A DNA stretch of 64,000 nucleotides. Source: Rhizophagus irregularis. Taxonomy: Eukaryota > Glomeromycota > Glomeromycetes > Glomerales > Glomeraceae. A model generated the notes under the pieces. That model was given only the letters and a program-made list of their open reading frames with translations, searched no databases and was not told the origin of the DNA. The stretch lies in contig NC_089435.1 of assembly GCF_026210795.1 (NCBI RefSeq), positions 2,790,001 through 2,854,000 of the forward strand. The letters are read 5' to 3'. The position numbers and the translations under genes were made by a program. Each line of letters opens with the position of its first letter. Within the stretch, counting starts at the first letter, position 1. This document shows positions 24,901 to 37,154 of this stretch, one piece after another.

Positions 24901-25809
24901 GTAAATCAATTTGAAATGTGACGTGTATATAAAATTTCTCTAGTGTAAATGTATTACACATCCCCCACTTCGACCAGTGATATAGGACACGGCGATTATT
25001 TAAAATGCATTTTTACCTAAGTGGGACTTTAGGTCTCACCTTTTTCTATTCACTATACGTCTCCATATCCCATGAAAAATATACTTAATACAATGTATAA
25101 TATTTTCAGCTTGAATTCTTTATTGATGCAGTAAATAAATTACATGATTCGATGATACATAGACTTGTTTTACAATGTGAAATGGTGGGCGTTTCTATAC
25201 TAATGCCTACAGACCCACACCATCATTCAAACTATCTATACTAACATAATATCCCAACATTAATCCGATTTCATTTGACCTCAACATTGATATTCTGGAT
25301 AGAACAAAAATGGTCGTCAGTTATGCAGAGCCAGAAATAAATTAACTGTATTGACCTTAGTAGAACTTACCGAAAGTTTATGTTCCCCTAACAAAAAAAA
25401 ATAGATATTAGCTTTGTAAGCTCTAAGTCACTTCCTTGTAAATATACAGTCATAACATACAGTATCTTTGTTTGCGTAATGTCTTCCCAGATTGGCACTC
25501 TCATGTGACATCATGATATGTGGCTGATTTTTGATTGATAATTGGTTCTTGACACATTGCTGACTCTGTTCGTAGTATTACTGACTCACAGTTCGTAGTA
25601 ATTAGTCAACAACCGTTTATAGAAAAATATATATATATATGACATATAATCAAAATGTTAAGCTATTCTTTGCTATCTTATAAACTAAATTTGAGGAAAA
25701 AACCCTACCCGCTAGGTAACATTTTATCCAAAATGTTTTATTTGTGTTATTACTTTTTTAAACTTTGTTTCTAACTCTCGATTTTCATGTTTGCAGATAT
25801 ACCGACATC

Positions 25810-27968
25810 ATGGTATTTTGTCTCATTCAAGGTGATGCTATTAAAAACTCTTTTCCGATTGATACTAGTAGTCACACGACCATTGGGCATCTCAAAAAAG
25901 CTATAAAGGATGAGAAACAAAATGCCTTTAGTGGCATTAATACAGACAAACTGACATTATGGAAAGTCGATATTGTACAAACCAAGAAAAATCAAGAAAT
26001 GACAATAAAAGAACACAAAGGAGTAGAGTTGCATTCATTTGAATCTATTGGAACTCATTTTCAAGAAGTACCCCTTAGCACTAACATCCGTATCATCATC
26101 CAACCGCTTCTGCCCGCCACTACTGCTGGTAAGTATCTCCCAATGGTTTGCCTCTCGAACAAGAAATTAGCTTTTGAGGAAAATGTTTTCACTGTTATTA
26201 TTATATATTGACCACCTTTGTATCTGTTTGATTTGTACCAGACCAATGCACTCGTGACACTGCAAATCTTGGTTATGTACCCCGACGAGAAGGTATGTAT
26301 AAACTGGCATTTTTTTAATAGCAGTATTCTATTCTAACTATCAGTCTTTTTTTAGGTAATCTTGGTGGAACGTTGCTATGTCCTGACCAATTAACAAGCA
26401 ATTCCAATGAGGGTATTTCCCTCACTGACAATGATACCAGCAAAAGACCTTTAGTCGTTAAATCTTTGATTGATGACCTCTTAATTAAGAAGATTATACT
26501 TGTTCGAGCTCCTCCCTATTCGGGAAAAACATCATTAACTCAACTTATTGAAGATTACCTCATTAACTCAGCAGAATATTTAACTTTTAGGATAATTAGG
26601 TTTTCAACGCTCTGGGGAAATGATGTAGGAAAATTATGCAATTATGAAAATTTTGGAGAGGCATGGAAAGAAATCCTTGGTATAGATTGGGTTAAATGGA
26701 GAGAAGAGTGCAAAAAAATTCGGTCAATTCTGATAATCGATGAGATTCAAAAGATATATCAACATAGTTATCAGCTTGGTGAATCAGAGCCGATGGATAT
26801 AGATGTAGATAATAAGAGTGTAACTGCGGGTCAATTTTGGGAAACTGTTAAATGTGGCCTTCAAGGGTCACATGATATTTATATTATTATGTTTGGAGCC
26901 TATGGTTATGGTTCTAATCTCAGAGATCTTTCGATCCCTGTTGAAATACCTGATTTTAACAGCAAAAGTATTTATGACATTAAATTTACTGATAATGAAC
27001 TGGAGGAATATGTTACAAATTTCTGCAGATATTTCAATTTAAAAGAGCATAATGAAAATATCATTCCAGAATTTATCAAATATATTAAAAATGCAACAGC
27101 AGGACATGTAGGTTTTGTCCGTCACATATTATATTATACGAGAGAAAAAATGAAGCTGAAAGTAAATGAACTGACTTGGAATAAAATATTGGTGTATCTG
27201 AATTCGAATGGATTTAATGAGACTATAAATAATTGCCGTGGTTTACCTAAGATCAAAAGCTTTTCTCATGATGAAATAAAGCTATGTGAAAATGTTTTAT
27301 TAAATAAGAAGCACCCCTACCAGTCTAGTAATAATCATAGTGTTTTGGCTTTAATCAAATCGGGTGTCCTTGTTATTGATAAGAATTATATGCTACAATT
27401 CTCAGCACCAATTGTGATGCGGTCATTTATCTATCAAAATTATGGGAATGAAAAAATTTCTGAAACCGTTCCTAAATCATTATATGATTTTATTGTTAGT
27501 ATTTTCACTGCAATGTGCTTAGAAAGTAGAGAATTATTACAAAGAACACTCTCCTTCGGGTTTGAAGAAAGAGAGGAAACCATAATTTTAGAACAAATGT
27601 GGCAAAAGGAGTTCTACAGAATTGGAAAACGACTGCTAAATGGATACTTTATGTCTTGTGATGTGGGTGCAACTTTTGCGTCTAATGGATATTTAGACTT
27701 TTATGTGGATGAGCCATTGAATTGGGCCATCAAAATTTTAAGAGAAGAAAGGTGTATGGCCAAACATACCAAAAAGTTTGACGAAACCACAGAAATATAT
27801 AAAGAAATTACTTTGTACGCTAAAAGCATAGCTATTGTTGACATTTGTAGTGAATCAATTAAGGTTCAGAAATTGAAGGAAAATTTTGTTCATGTCTCTT
27901 ATTCCAAGAATTACGATGCATTTAAAATAGAGTGTTTGGGAAGAGATACCATGAATATTAACTTTTAA
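25810..27968 (+). CDS. Crinkler (CRN) family protein: header, P-loop NTPase, nuclease-like C-terminus
   Basis: Three exons (25810-26128, 26242-26292, 26356-27968) joined by GT-AG introns of 113 and 63 nt give about 660 residues. The N-terminus (MVFCLIQGDAIKNSFPID, then TIGHLKKAIKDEK and DKLTLWKVDI) is the ubiquitin-like Crinkler header; fungal headers usually have LWKVDI where oomycete ones have LFLAK. A Walker A motif (APPYSGKTS, about 175-183) and Walker B (ILIIDEIQ, acids at 252-253) mark a STAND-like NTPase. The C-terminal part (GYLDFYV at about 568-574, then WAIKILREE) matches the restriction-endonuclease-like domain known from Crinklers, but the residue normally E in WGIELL is K583. Family members are nuclear-acting effectors or conflict-system proteins. 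The start is the ATG before the conserved header; an upstream in-frame ATG at 25765 adds 15 unlike residues. Confidence 0.88.
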
Positions 27969-28960
27969 TATTAGTTTTAATATAACCTTTTAATAAGACT
28001 ATTATTTTTTTTGCGCAATAATTAATGTAACATCTTTCTTCTATTTCAACTTGATAAATAAAAATGATCTTTATTATTATTACTTTATTATTTTTAAGTA
28101 AAATAGATTAAAAATAATATATATGGCATGCTTCTAAGGTAGATCCTAGGCCAATAATGCAAGTCCTTGCATCATATTATTTCTCTGCTCTTTTCATATT
28201 GCTAGCCACGACCCTTTCTACAAACACGAAATAAACATTGTTCAGTTTTTAATCAACCCCGTTCTGAACATTTACTTGACATTTATTGAACATTCATCAT
28301 GATATTTGTACGTTTTTTATGTGGTTAAAAATTCTCAATCTCTGCATCTTGTATTAAATTGTAACAAATATTGTATAATAGTGTGTGAGTGTCCGGAAAA
28401 TTGACCCCATTCCAAATATTTATCAGATAAACATTGTTTATAGGGTATAATTAAAATAAATTTTGTTTGAACATTTATTATAGCTTAATAAAGTATAAAT
28501 GATTATAAACTACCCAAGAACACCACCAAAAAATTTTCACTTTGTACTAATTTGAAATAGTAAGATATATCAATGAAAAGTAATATTTTTCACAGTTCTT
28601 ACTTCTCACCGCAACTGTTTGTATTTGTGTGTTTTTTTCTAGTAATTTCATCTTGAAATATATATTATTCTTTTTTATTATAGTTTATTCTATTCTACTA
28701 TTTTCTTATTGTATTTTATTTTGTTCGAAAATAAAATGCGTTTTTTATATTAAATACAAGTGTTGCATAATAATTATTGTTTACTTATATTACTTATATT
28801 TTTGGTTTAAAAAAATTTACTATTATTTCTTTTCATTTTATACATTCAACCAGAAAAGCGATTTATTTAAATAGTTTATTTATTTTATACTTTTAAAGCT
28901 ATATATTTACTTATAAATTTTTGAAATAATAAATACTGTAAATAATTAATAATAAAATTA
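27969..28960. other. A+T-rich spacer
   Basis: Between the ends of two convergent genes. Only T-rich chance frames are present (for example about 28629-28874). No element is recognised. Confidence 0.5.
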
Positions 28961-31245
28961 TTATAAATTGTTGATTTCTTTTTTAAGACTTTTTAAATTA
29001 TTTTTTGCTAACTCATATCCCTGTTTAGCAGATTTTTCATACCAATAAATTGCTTTATCTATATTTTTTGTAACTACATCTCCTTTTTCATACATTAAAG
29101 CAAGATTATTTTGTGCTACTTCATGTTTTAAATATGCAGCATCTTGATATAATTCAAATGCTTTATACTTATCAATTTTAGTTCCAATACCATTATTATA
29201 ACAATATCCTAACATCATTATTCCACCTGAATATCCTCCTTCAGCTGATTTCTTAAATAATTCAAAAGCTTTATTAGAATCTTTTTTAACAACAATTTCA
29301 TTTTTATAAAATCTACCAAGATTAAATATAGCAATTATATTTCCATCATTTGCAGATTTTTCATACCAATAAAATGCTTTCTTTAAATTTTTTCCAACAC
29401 CTATACCTTTTTCATAACAATAACCAACTTCTAATTGCCCACTTGATAAATTTTCATTAGCCACTTTTTTATAATATTCAAAAGCTAATTTTTCATTTTT
29501 CATAGTTCCATATCCAAAAACAAAACAATGACCAATATAATATTGTACTAATATATGCCTTTTTCCTAATGCTTTAATAAACAATTTAAATGCTTTATCA
29601 TCATTTTCATTTGTTGCAATTCCATAATAATTAAAATATCCAAGAATAAAAATAGAATTTGAACTATTTTGATTATTTAATAACCAATTATAAATTTCTT
29701 GTAAATTTATATTATGATTATTAAAATATTCAAGAACTTTCCGTTTCACTGAATTTATTTTAAGTCCTTTATTCATTAATTTAAAAATCAAATCATTTAT
29801 TTCATCAACTATAATGTTAACATCATCTTCAATTAGAAAATTTTCTTGTTTACTTAATATTATCATAGGATCAATTTCTTTTATAATTATTTTATCAAAA
29901 TTTTGAATAATTTTTTGAGATAAATCCTCTTGTAATTCTAAATTATTAATACTTAAAGAATCCTCATTAATTTCTTGTTCATTTGAAATTTGATGACTTT
30001 TTACTATTACATCTGTTTTTGCAATTATTGCATTTAGCCAATCAACTACTTGATATATTGTTGGGCGATTATCTGGTTCTCCATCCCAACATCCTAAAAA
30101 TAAATCATAATTTAGAATTAATAATGTTTAAATTGCAAAATTTAAAATCTAAAATATTACTTACTAGTATAAATTTTAACATATTCATCAGGTGTATCAG
30201 GAACAGTAGTTTCTCTAAGACCTTGTGAAATTTCCAAAGTTAAACCAATATCATATTGTTCATCTTCAACATAAAAAGGAGGTTTCCCACTAGATAGTTC
30301 CCATAATAGTACGCCAATACTATAAATATCACTTTTTTCATTTAATGAGTACATTTGTGTTGATTGGTTATCGCTTCTTTGTCCACTAAAGCTTTTTGGA
30401 TCGACATATGGAACCATCCCGAATAATTTAGATTGAAAATTGGAAGATGCTCCAATTCTTTTGGATAATCCAAAATCTGCTAATTTGATTGTGTTATTAT
30501 GTACTAGTATATTGCGGGAGTGCTATTAAATAAATATATATTTATATTCAAATGAGTAATACAGGTATAATATTATTAATAATCAAATAATGTTAAATAA
30601 GTTACCAAATCATGATGCACTATTCTTTTACTATGTAAGCATGATAAAGCACAAGATAACTGGTATGCCATATTATATTTGTCATCCCAAGTAAGCTTGC
30701 TAAAGTTTTTCTTCAAATAACTTCGAAGACTACCACCGTTGGCATATTCCATCACTAACCAATAATTATTTTCATTTTCTAATGATATGGTATTAAAAAT
30801 AAAATAATCATTAAAATGAATTTTGTGATTATAAGAATATTATGTTTATTAAGATAACTTCGATAATACCTGACTCAAGTTTTGTTATTCCATAGCAACG
30901 AATAACGTTATCATGAAAATCAACTTCTCGTTGAATTTTTAACTAAATAAAATTTTTAAAATAAGTTTATTAGACAAAATCATAAACGAAAAAAGAAATT
31001 ATTTTATATAAAATTACCTCACGAATGATTTCTTTTATGGTGACATTATTAAGACTAAAAAAAGATTTTAATGCAAATTGCTTTTCTGAATTTTTCCAAC
31101 TGGCACGATATACGTTTCCGAAACTTCCGGTACCAATTTGTTGAATATTATTAAATTGATTGTATTCATAAAATTTACAATATTCTTTATCGACAGCTTC
31201 CTCAATCCAATTAACCCATTCATTTTCATACTCAATATCTTGCAT
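28961..31245 (-). CDS. TKL-like protein kinase fused to 6-7 Sel1 repeats
   Basis: Five exons on the minus strand: 31245-31018, 30942-30870, 30778-30606, 30522-30165 and 30093-28961. GT-AG introns of 70-91 nt join into about 654 residues. The four intron positions and phases (0, 1, 0, 1) match those of the genes at 16448 and 37155. The kinase domain has [16 protein letters not shown], a catalytic loop reading VHHDLHSRN (HHD instead of HRD, residues 155-157), [18 protein letters not shown] instead of an APE motif, [16 protein letters not shown] and [11 protein letters not shown] linker rich in Glu, Ile and Asn leads to Sel1 repeats from about 424 to 640. This gene lacks the long array and the special C-terminal module of its relatives. 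The HHD change may lower activity, though Arg at this place is dispensable in some kinases. Confidence 0.88.
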
Positions 31246-31892
31246 TTTGATATATCGAATGTATTGAATAATGATAAGTTTAACAGTAAGGTTAAAAAAA
31301 AATGTAAAGTAAAATTATTAAAATTTTATTGTGCATGCCTATTTTATAAATTTTTTTCGCCGATGATGGTCGTACAAGCGTACTGCGTGATTTAGTGTTA
31401 CCTGCTACCGACATCCAATCAGCCACTATGTTACCGCAGCACGCAGTAATTTTCATTACACTTTATATTAATATCGTAATGTAAAGAATTTTTATTTTTC
31501 ATTAAATGTATTGTAAACCACACAATTATTTCAGGGTTTCATTGAAAGATATATAATACACTTATACTAGTAACTTTGATTTATTTTAATACGATCGGCA
31601 GCCAACAAATCTTTTAGTGGTGCAAGTGATGCAATGATTTTTAGTCATGCGATCTGCCGCAGTAATCCGAACAAAATATATATTTTGTGTTTAGACGAAA
31701 TTTTTTTTTTAAATAATATTTTTTTTTCGGTTCTTTTTAGATTTAATATTATTTATTTATTTATTGTTTTTTGGTTTTAAGCCAAATTTTTTTTTTATAT
31801 TATTTCTTTTTGATCCTTTTTTTAGGGCCAGACTATGTTTTTTTAAAAAAAATAATATTTTTTTTTTCAGTCTTTGTGTTTAAATCGAATTT
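31246..31892. other. Promoter-side spacer
   Basis: Upstream of the minus-strand kinase-Sel1 gene. Contains T-rich tracts (31700-31890) and no gene. Confidence 0.45.
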
Positions 31893-32540
31893 TTTTTCTA
31901 TTACGTCAAATTTAAATTAATAAACAATCTTGATAAAATGTTTGAACAATTAAACGTTTTTAAAATCTGTTCATGATATTATTGTTTATTGTTCTTTCTT
32001 GAATAGTAATTTTATTCAACAAATTATTAATTTAACTAAACCATTTAAATTAATTAATTTTAATAATTGTTGATTTAATGATATATCATGATTAAAACCA
32101 GATTTTGTAATGATTATTGCAATGATTCAATTTGTGATGTTTCATTTAAAATTAAAGCCACAATTATCTTTCAATCAATATCGATATATGAAAGACAAAT
32201 ATTTAACAATTAGTATTTCAATCATATTGGACAAATTCTAACTTTTAAATTAGATAAATTTTAACATTAAAGAAAGTGATTAGAGTATTCTTAGAAAATT
32301 CTCAAGATATTTTTATTAATAAATTGTTAATAAACCATAAAGAGGTGATGATGATATTTACATTACATGAAGGAATATATTATGAATGAAAAATGGGTTT
32401 ATTCCATTTAGTTTTGAAAAAATTACTCTTTTTGAAAATATTAAAAGAATATTTTACTAGCTATAAAAAGCCAAAATTCATGTGTAAGATGAAGTGACAT
32501 AATATTAGCATTGGTTACTGACTTTATAGATAATATTGGT
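31893..32540 (+). pseudogene. F-box protein gene relic B
   Basis: Decayed partial copy of the intact F-box gene just downstream. The stretch 31893-32050 matches 33505-33660 closely (ATAAACAATCTTGATAAA; TTATTAATTTAACTAAACCA), and 32280-32390 matches 34015-34130 (AGAGTATTCTTAGAAAATTC). It carries stops, frameshifts and a missing middle and N-terminus. Orientation is the same as the intact gene, consistent with an old tandem duplication. Confidence 0.75.
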
Positions 32541-32756
32541 TAGTTAAAGAATATTTGATTAGTAATAAAGATGAACTATCAATATATAATATTTACAAGA
32601 TATTTACGAAGGGTGATTAATTCTGTGACTAATTATTGAAACATATTACACACTATTAATCAACATGAATTGCGACAATATCGGAATCATATATAATTTA
32701 CCCATCTTTGATACTTCCCATATACTGTTTGATACTTCACTTTCAACATATACAAC

Positions 32757-34280
32757 ATGTCGGATTCAAATACATTTTTAGGAGATTTACCTGAATTATC
32801 TTATGAAATCATAAATTATTTAAAGAATGATTTTTCAACTTTATACTCATGCATTTTAGTTAATAGATTATGGTGTCGTCTAGCGATTCCATTATTATGG
32901 AAAAATCCATTTTCGAATCCTACCCGGAATTATAGTTTTATCGAAATTTACTTGAATAATTTAAATGATGATTTTAAAACGAAATTAAATGAATATGAAA
33001 TTATTAATATTTCATTATTTTCAAAGAATATAATGTTTAATTATCTAAAGTTTTTAAGATATTTGAACATAGAGAAATTTATATCCTCTGTTGAGCAGTG
33101 GTTGGCTGATGTTGCTTCTATTAATACAAAATCCTTATATAATTCCGAACAAGATTTTAAAGATTTTAGGAGTTTGGTTCTTATGTCACTATTTAAAATT
33201 TTTATTGAAAATGAGGTAAATTTGGATACTCTTGAAATTAAGACCTCAAGTACTAATTATAATAGTGATATTCTTGAGTTAATTTTAAAAAATCAAAATT
33301 TCATTCACAATGTTAAAAATTTGAAACTTCATATCGATGATAATAATGACTGTAAGATAATTTATAATCGTATAACACAAATAATTCATTTACATCAAAA
33401 TCTTAAGAAAATTTTAATAGTAGGTGCTAATAATTATACATCTTTATATCTATCATTGTTATTATCAAAAGATTATAATTGTTCAAATACCTTAAATACA
33501 ATCATTTTCTATTGCGTCATATTTAAATCAATAAACAATCTTGATAAAGTATTAGAACAATTAAATGTTTTAGAATCCGTTCATATTTTTTATTGTTCTT
33601 TCTTGGATAGTAACTTTACTCAACAAATTATTAATTTAACTAAACCATTTAAATTAAAATCTTTATTTCATATATATGAAACACCACAAATTGAAACAGT
33701 ACAACAATTATTACAAAAATCTGGTGATTATTTAGAAAATTTCGGTTTTATCTATAACGCATCATTAAATCAACAATTATTAAAATATTGTAAGAATATC
33801 AAATTTTTTTATTTTCTTATAAATGAAAGTTCGTTTACTTATCAATTAATCAATTTAATTGAAAATATTAAACAAAGTCTTAGTTGTCTTTCAATTATAT
33901 TGAGAAATAATCATTCAACAAATTGTAGTTCATTCATATTACAAAATCTTGGACAAATTCTTCCTTCTAAATTAGATTACTTAAGTTTGGACCTTAATAT
34001 TAAAAAAAATGATTTTAGAGTATTCTTAGAAAATTCTCAATATATTCTTATTAATAAATTAATAATAGCACAAAGTGGTAGTGATGATATTTTACATTAC
34101 ATAAAGGAACATATTATGAAGGAAAAAAGAGTCAAGTATTTGGCTATTAAGAATTTTAGAACTAGTAAAGAATTGTTTAATTTAAAAGATGAAGTGAAGG
34201 AATTTGATATACATAATATTAAGGTTCGAAGTTATGATGATTTAGTTATTAGCGTTCATAGCCTTGTAAATAATATTTAG
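32757..34280 (+). CDS. F-box protein with leucine-rich C-terminal region
   Basis: A single exon encodes 507 residues. Residues 8-50 (LGDLPELSYEIINYLKNDFS, then TLYSCILVNRLWCRLAIPLLWKNPF) form an F-box, which binds Skp1 in SCF ubiquitin ligases. The remainder has irregular leucine- and asparagine-rich repeats (for example NLKLHIDDNND, LNTIIFYCVIF, LSCLSIILRNN) as in fungal F-box/LRR-like proteins that select substrates. Length is typical for this expanded family in glomeromycete fungi. The ATG at 32757 is the natural start because the F-box begins within ten residues. Two or more decayed relatives lie in the window. Substrate unknown. Confidence 0.87.
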   Translation: MSDSNTFLGDLPELSYEIINYLKNDFSTLYSCILVNRLWCRLAIPLLWKNPFSNPTRNYSFIEIYLNNLNDDFKTKLNEYEIINISLFSKNIMFNYLKFLRYLNIEKFISSVEQWLADVASINTKSLYNSEQDFKDFRSLVLMSLFKIFIENEVNLDTLEIKTSSTNYNSDILELILKNQNFIHNVKNLKLHIDDNNDCKIIYNRITQIIHLHQNLKKILIVGANNYTSLYLSLLLSKDYNCSNTLNTIIFYCVIFKSINNLDKVLEQLNVLESVHIFYCSFLDSNFTQQIINLTKPFKLKSLFHIYETPQIETVQQLLQKSGDYLENFGFIYNASLNQQLLKYCKNIKFFYFLINESSFTYQLINLIENIKQSLSCLSIILRNNHSTNCSSFILQNLGQILPSKLDYLSLDLNIKKNDFRVFLENSQYILINKLIIAQSGSDDILHYIKEHIMKEKRVKYLAIKNFRTSKELFNLKDEVKEFDIHNIKVRSYDDLVISVHSLVNNI

Positions 34281-35152
34281 TCGGCATTAAAATTTTGCCA
34301 GAATTATGAATTGAAATTGGATTGGATATATCCATTATGTCCTAAGTCAAATAGTCCATTTTTGGAAATTGGACAATGAATATTACCGTTATTAAATTCA
34401 AAATGGTACAATTTTTGTACTTTTATATATTTATGTTTTATTATGACAATTTTAAACAATTACTCGTGATAAATAAAAAAAAAATATATTAAACAAAAAA
34501 ATTATCCATATAAAAATTTAAATAGAATAAAAGCTACATGTGGCGCTAACAGGTTCAATTGTTTAATTGTTTTCCAATAACTTATAGTACTAATTCATTA
34601 CATACGTACAATGAACACAACAAGTATGTTTTCTGCTTTTAGTCGAAAAGGTTTTATGAGTTAACTATTTTATCATTTTTTATTTGGGTTAATTTTCCCT
34701 CCCTTTTTCTTTATTAATTGTTTTTGAACTTCTAATAGCTTACGTTTCAAAGGTATCGTACCTGAATGGAACGGTTCACGAAATTTTAAGACTAGAAATT
34801 TGTTAAGTTTTGTATATAATCAAAACAAGTATAAGTTAAAAGAAAAAAGAAAAAAAAGAGCATCTTCCCATTAAAATAAGTTCATTTCAAAGTACTGTAT
34901 GAATATAAATAAATTATGCGAAAATATTTGATTTTACGCCAACAGTTGCTTTAATTCAAATACCACTTATAAAATGGTTAATATTCAAATGAATAAATAG
35001 ATACGTTAACATCATATTCTGCCATTACTTGCTTTTAAAACTTAAATACTATTTTTTTCTCATTGCGGCGGATTTATCCTGCTGCGCCCTTGGAATTAAA
35101 ATTGACTTTTTTTCCCTAAAAAATGTCAAATAATGACACTCCTTTCACCCTG
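34281..35152. other. A+T-rich spacer
   Basis: Downstream of the F-box gene. No gene or clear repeat is visible. Confidence 0.45.
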
Positions 35153-36608
35153 CCCTATAAAAAAATCGGGATACGTTTTTTATAAAGTTTTTATACGATT
35201 TTTTTTCCTTAGAAATAACGTATCATAATAGGATACGGAAAAATGCACAATTCCGTATCACTAAAAATATGGTTTGGATACGGAATTTGCACGGAATTCA
35301 TATGGAATTTACATGATTTGATCACTGATTTTATCACGAAATTTATACGATTTGGTCACTGAATTTACTATTTGTATTACAGTTTACTATAATATATTTA
35401 TATAAATCTAATTTTACTTTATTAAATTAAATAAAAAATAAAAAATAAACAAAATACAAATACATTATGAAAATTCCCTCCTTATTAAAACCACCTATTG
35501 CAACCAAAATTACCTATAAGTTCAGCAGGTTCATTTGGAGTCAAACAACCTAAAAAAAACAAAAAAAAAAGAAACATAAGAACGTCTAACTTAATTGGAA
35601 ACAAAAACCCCCTTCATATAGTATCTGCAATCGTCCAAGTCACCAAAGGTCAGCATTCCTACAAAAAAAGAAAGAGAACTCCAGAATGTCTGACCTATAT
35701 AAATGAAAAGAATTATGAAGCATCTGATGAAAAAGAAACCAAAACAACAAAATAAATCCAAAACTGACCTACAAAAAAAGAAAACTCTGAAGCAACAAAA
35801 CTGAAACAACCTACAAAGAGAAAAGAATTTGAACCCAACTTACAAAAAAAAAAAAAAAGAAAATTTGAACTGACCTAAAAAAAGAAAAAAATCCTAAACA
35901 ATCCTACAAAAAGGAAAGGACTCCCAAACTGATCTACAAAAAAGAAAAAAGAAACTGAATCTTCTCACAAAAAAAAATCTGCTGGCCTATGAAATAAAAA
36001 AAGGGATATATATAAATAAAAAAGAAAGGGGAATAAAGAATAAATCAAAAAAAAATATTTTTTTAAAAAGAGGGTAACGAAGTTAGGAAAGTTAAAAAAA
36101 ATTTTTTTTTGATTTTATTCTTTTATTCCCACTATTCCCACTTTTCTTTTTTTTAAAAAAATTTTCTTCTTTCTATTTCTATTTCCTCTTTATAAAAATT
36201 TTTTTATTTTTCTAAGGGTGACGAAAAAAAAATTTTTTTTTAAAGGAGAGAGAAAAGAGAAGGAAGGGAAAGACAGAAAGGAAGATCGGAAGATCAAACT
36301 CATCAAAGTAAAGGTTTATATAAAAAACAAAAAACGTATCATAACAAAACAATAAACAATCACGTGATCTCGTGTTATGATACGAGATTTTTGTAAAATT
36401 ATTTTCTAAAAATATTAAGTTTAAAAATTCCGTATACATTCCGTATGATTAATTTTTTCCGTATACATTTCGTATACATTAGTTTTTTTAAAAAATGTTC
36501 AAAAATGAATTGCTTATTAAATATACGGAATTTGTATACGGAAACTATAGAAACGTACATAAAATGTATACAAAACGTATCCTTTCCGTATACATATTTC
36601 TTATAGGG
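35153..36608. mobile_element. Candidate 1.45-kb DNA element with CCCTATAA ends
   Basis: The left end CCCTATAAAAAAATCGGGAT and the right end TTATAGGG are inverted, and both sides are followed by matching words in inverted order (ATACG, CGTATCC, ATACGGAA). The interior has Lys-rich and purine-rich tracts (35500-36100) and many CCGTATAC words near the right end. No transposase is found; the open frames inside (35498-35755 and 36212-36439) have low-complexity composition. It may belong with the CCCTATAA-ended pieces at 2991 and 45193. The terminal repeats are short and imperfect, so the call is tentative. Confidence 0.45.
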
Positions 36609-37154
36609 AATTGTCTGGAAAAATTGGTTAGATAGTGGGAAAATTGGTTAGATGCATTATTTATATTTATTTAATTTGACATGACGGACAAATTCTGGGT
36701 ATTTCATAAATCCACCATGATGATGTTGATATTATTTATATATAAATCCTTTTTTTTATTCTCATCAATAATTTATTTAACTATTACCTTGACGTAATAC
36801 TATTGATCATTTTATCTTATTATTTCTTACGATTATTAAAAAATTTGTCGTGTGACGCATGTAGCTTTTTTCAAGTTACATCGACTGGCGTTTAGAAAGA
36901 ATGACACCATAAAAGGATTAGACTACATTAAATTGGAAGGTAACAAGAGATCGGCACTCATTTATTATTATTAGATGCATGTAATCCTGCCTGGCATTAT
37001 CCAAAAAAGGAATGATCTATGCGTTGTTTTGGTAACGATACGCAAACTCTGTATCATGTGTATTTTGATCACGAACATCTTAAAGCGGTATAAGGCGGTT
37101 GAATTTTGCATAAGGTTTCAACTATCGTTGAAATTGATAAACAATTTTTTAAGA

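Larger units (their letters stand above)
20730..25809. other. 5-kb gene-poor spacer
   Basis: Apart from a MITE (21229-21350), a Sel1 relic (about 21490-21790), an AAAT microsatellite (21964-21987) and an AT repeat (25627-25640), I see only A+T-rich sequence with short chance frames. The 24960-25080 part is more GC-rich but yields no gene or RNA I can name. Confidence 0.45.

Noticed and set aside
25160..25260. Hairpin-like GGTGGGCG / CCCACACC segment
   Set aside because: Pairing is short and imperfect; not enough to call an RNA or element.
35498..35755. Lys/Thr-rich 85-codon ORF
   Set aside because: Low-complexity frame within the CCCTATAA-ended element; the minus strand is equally open.
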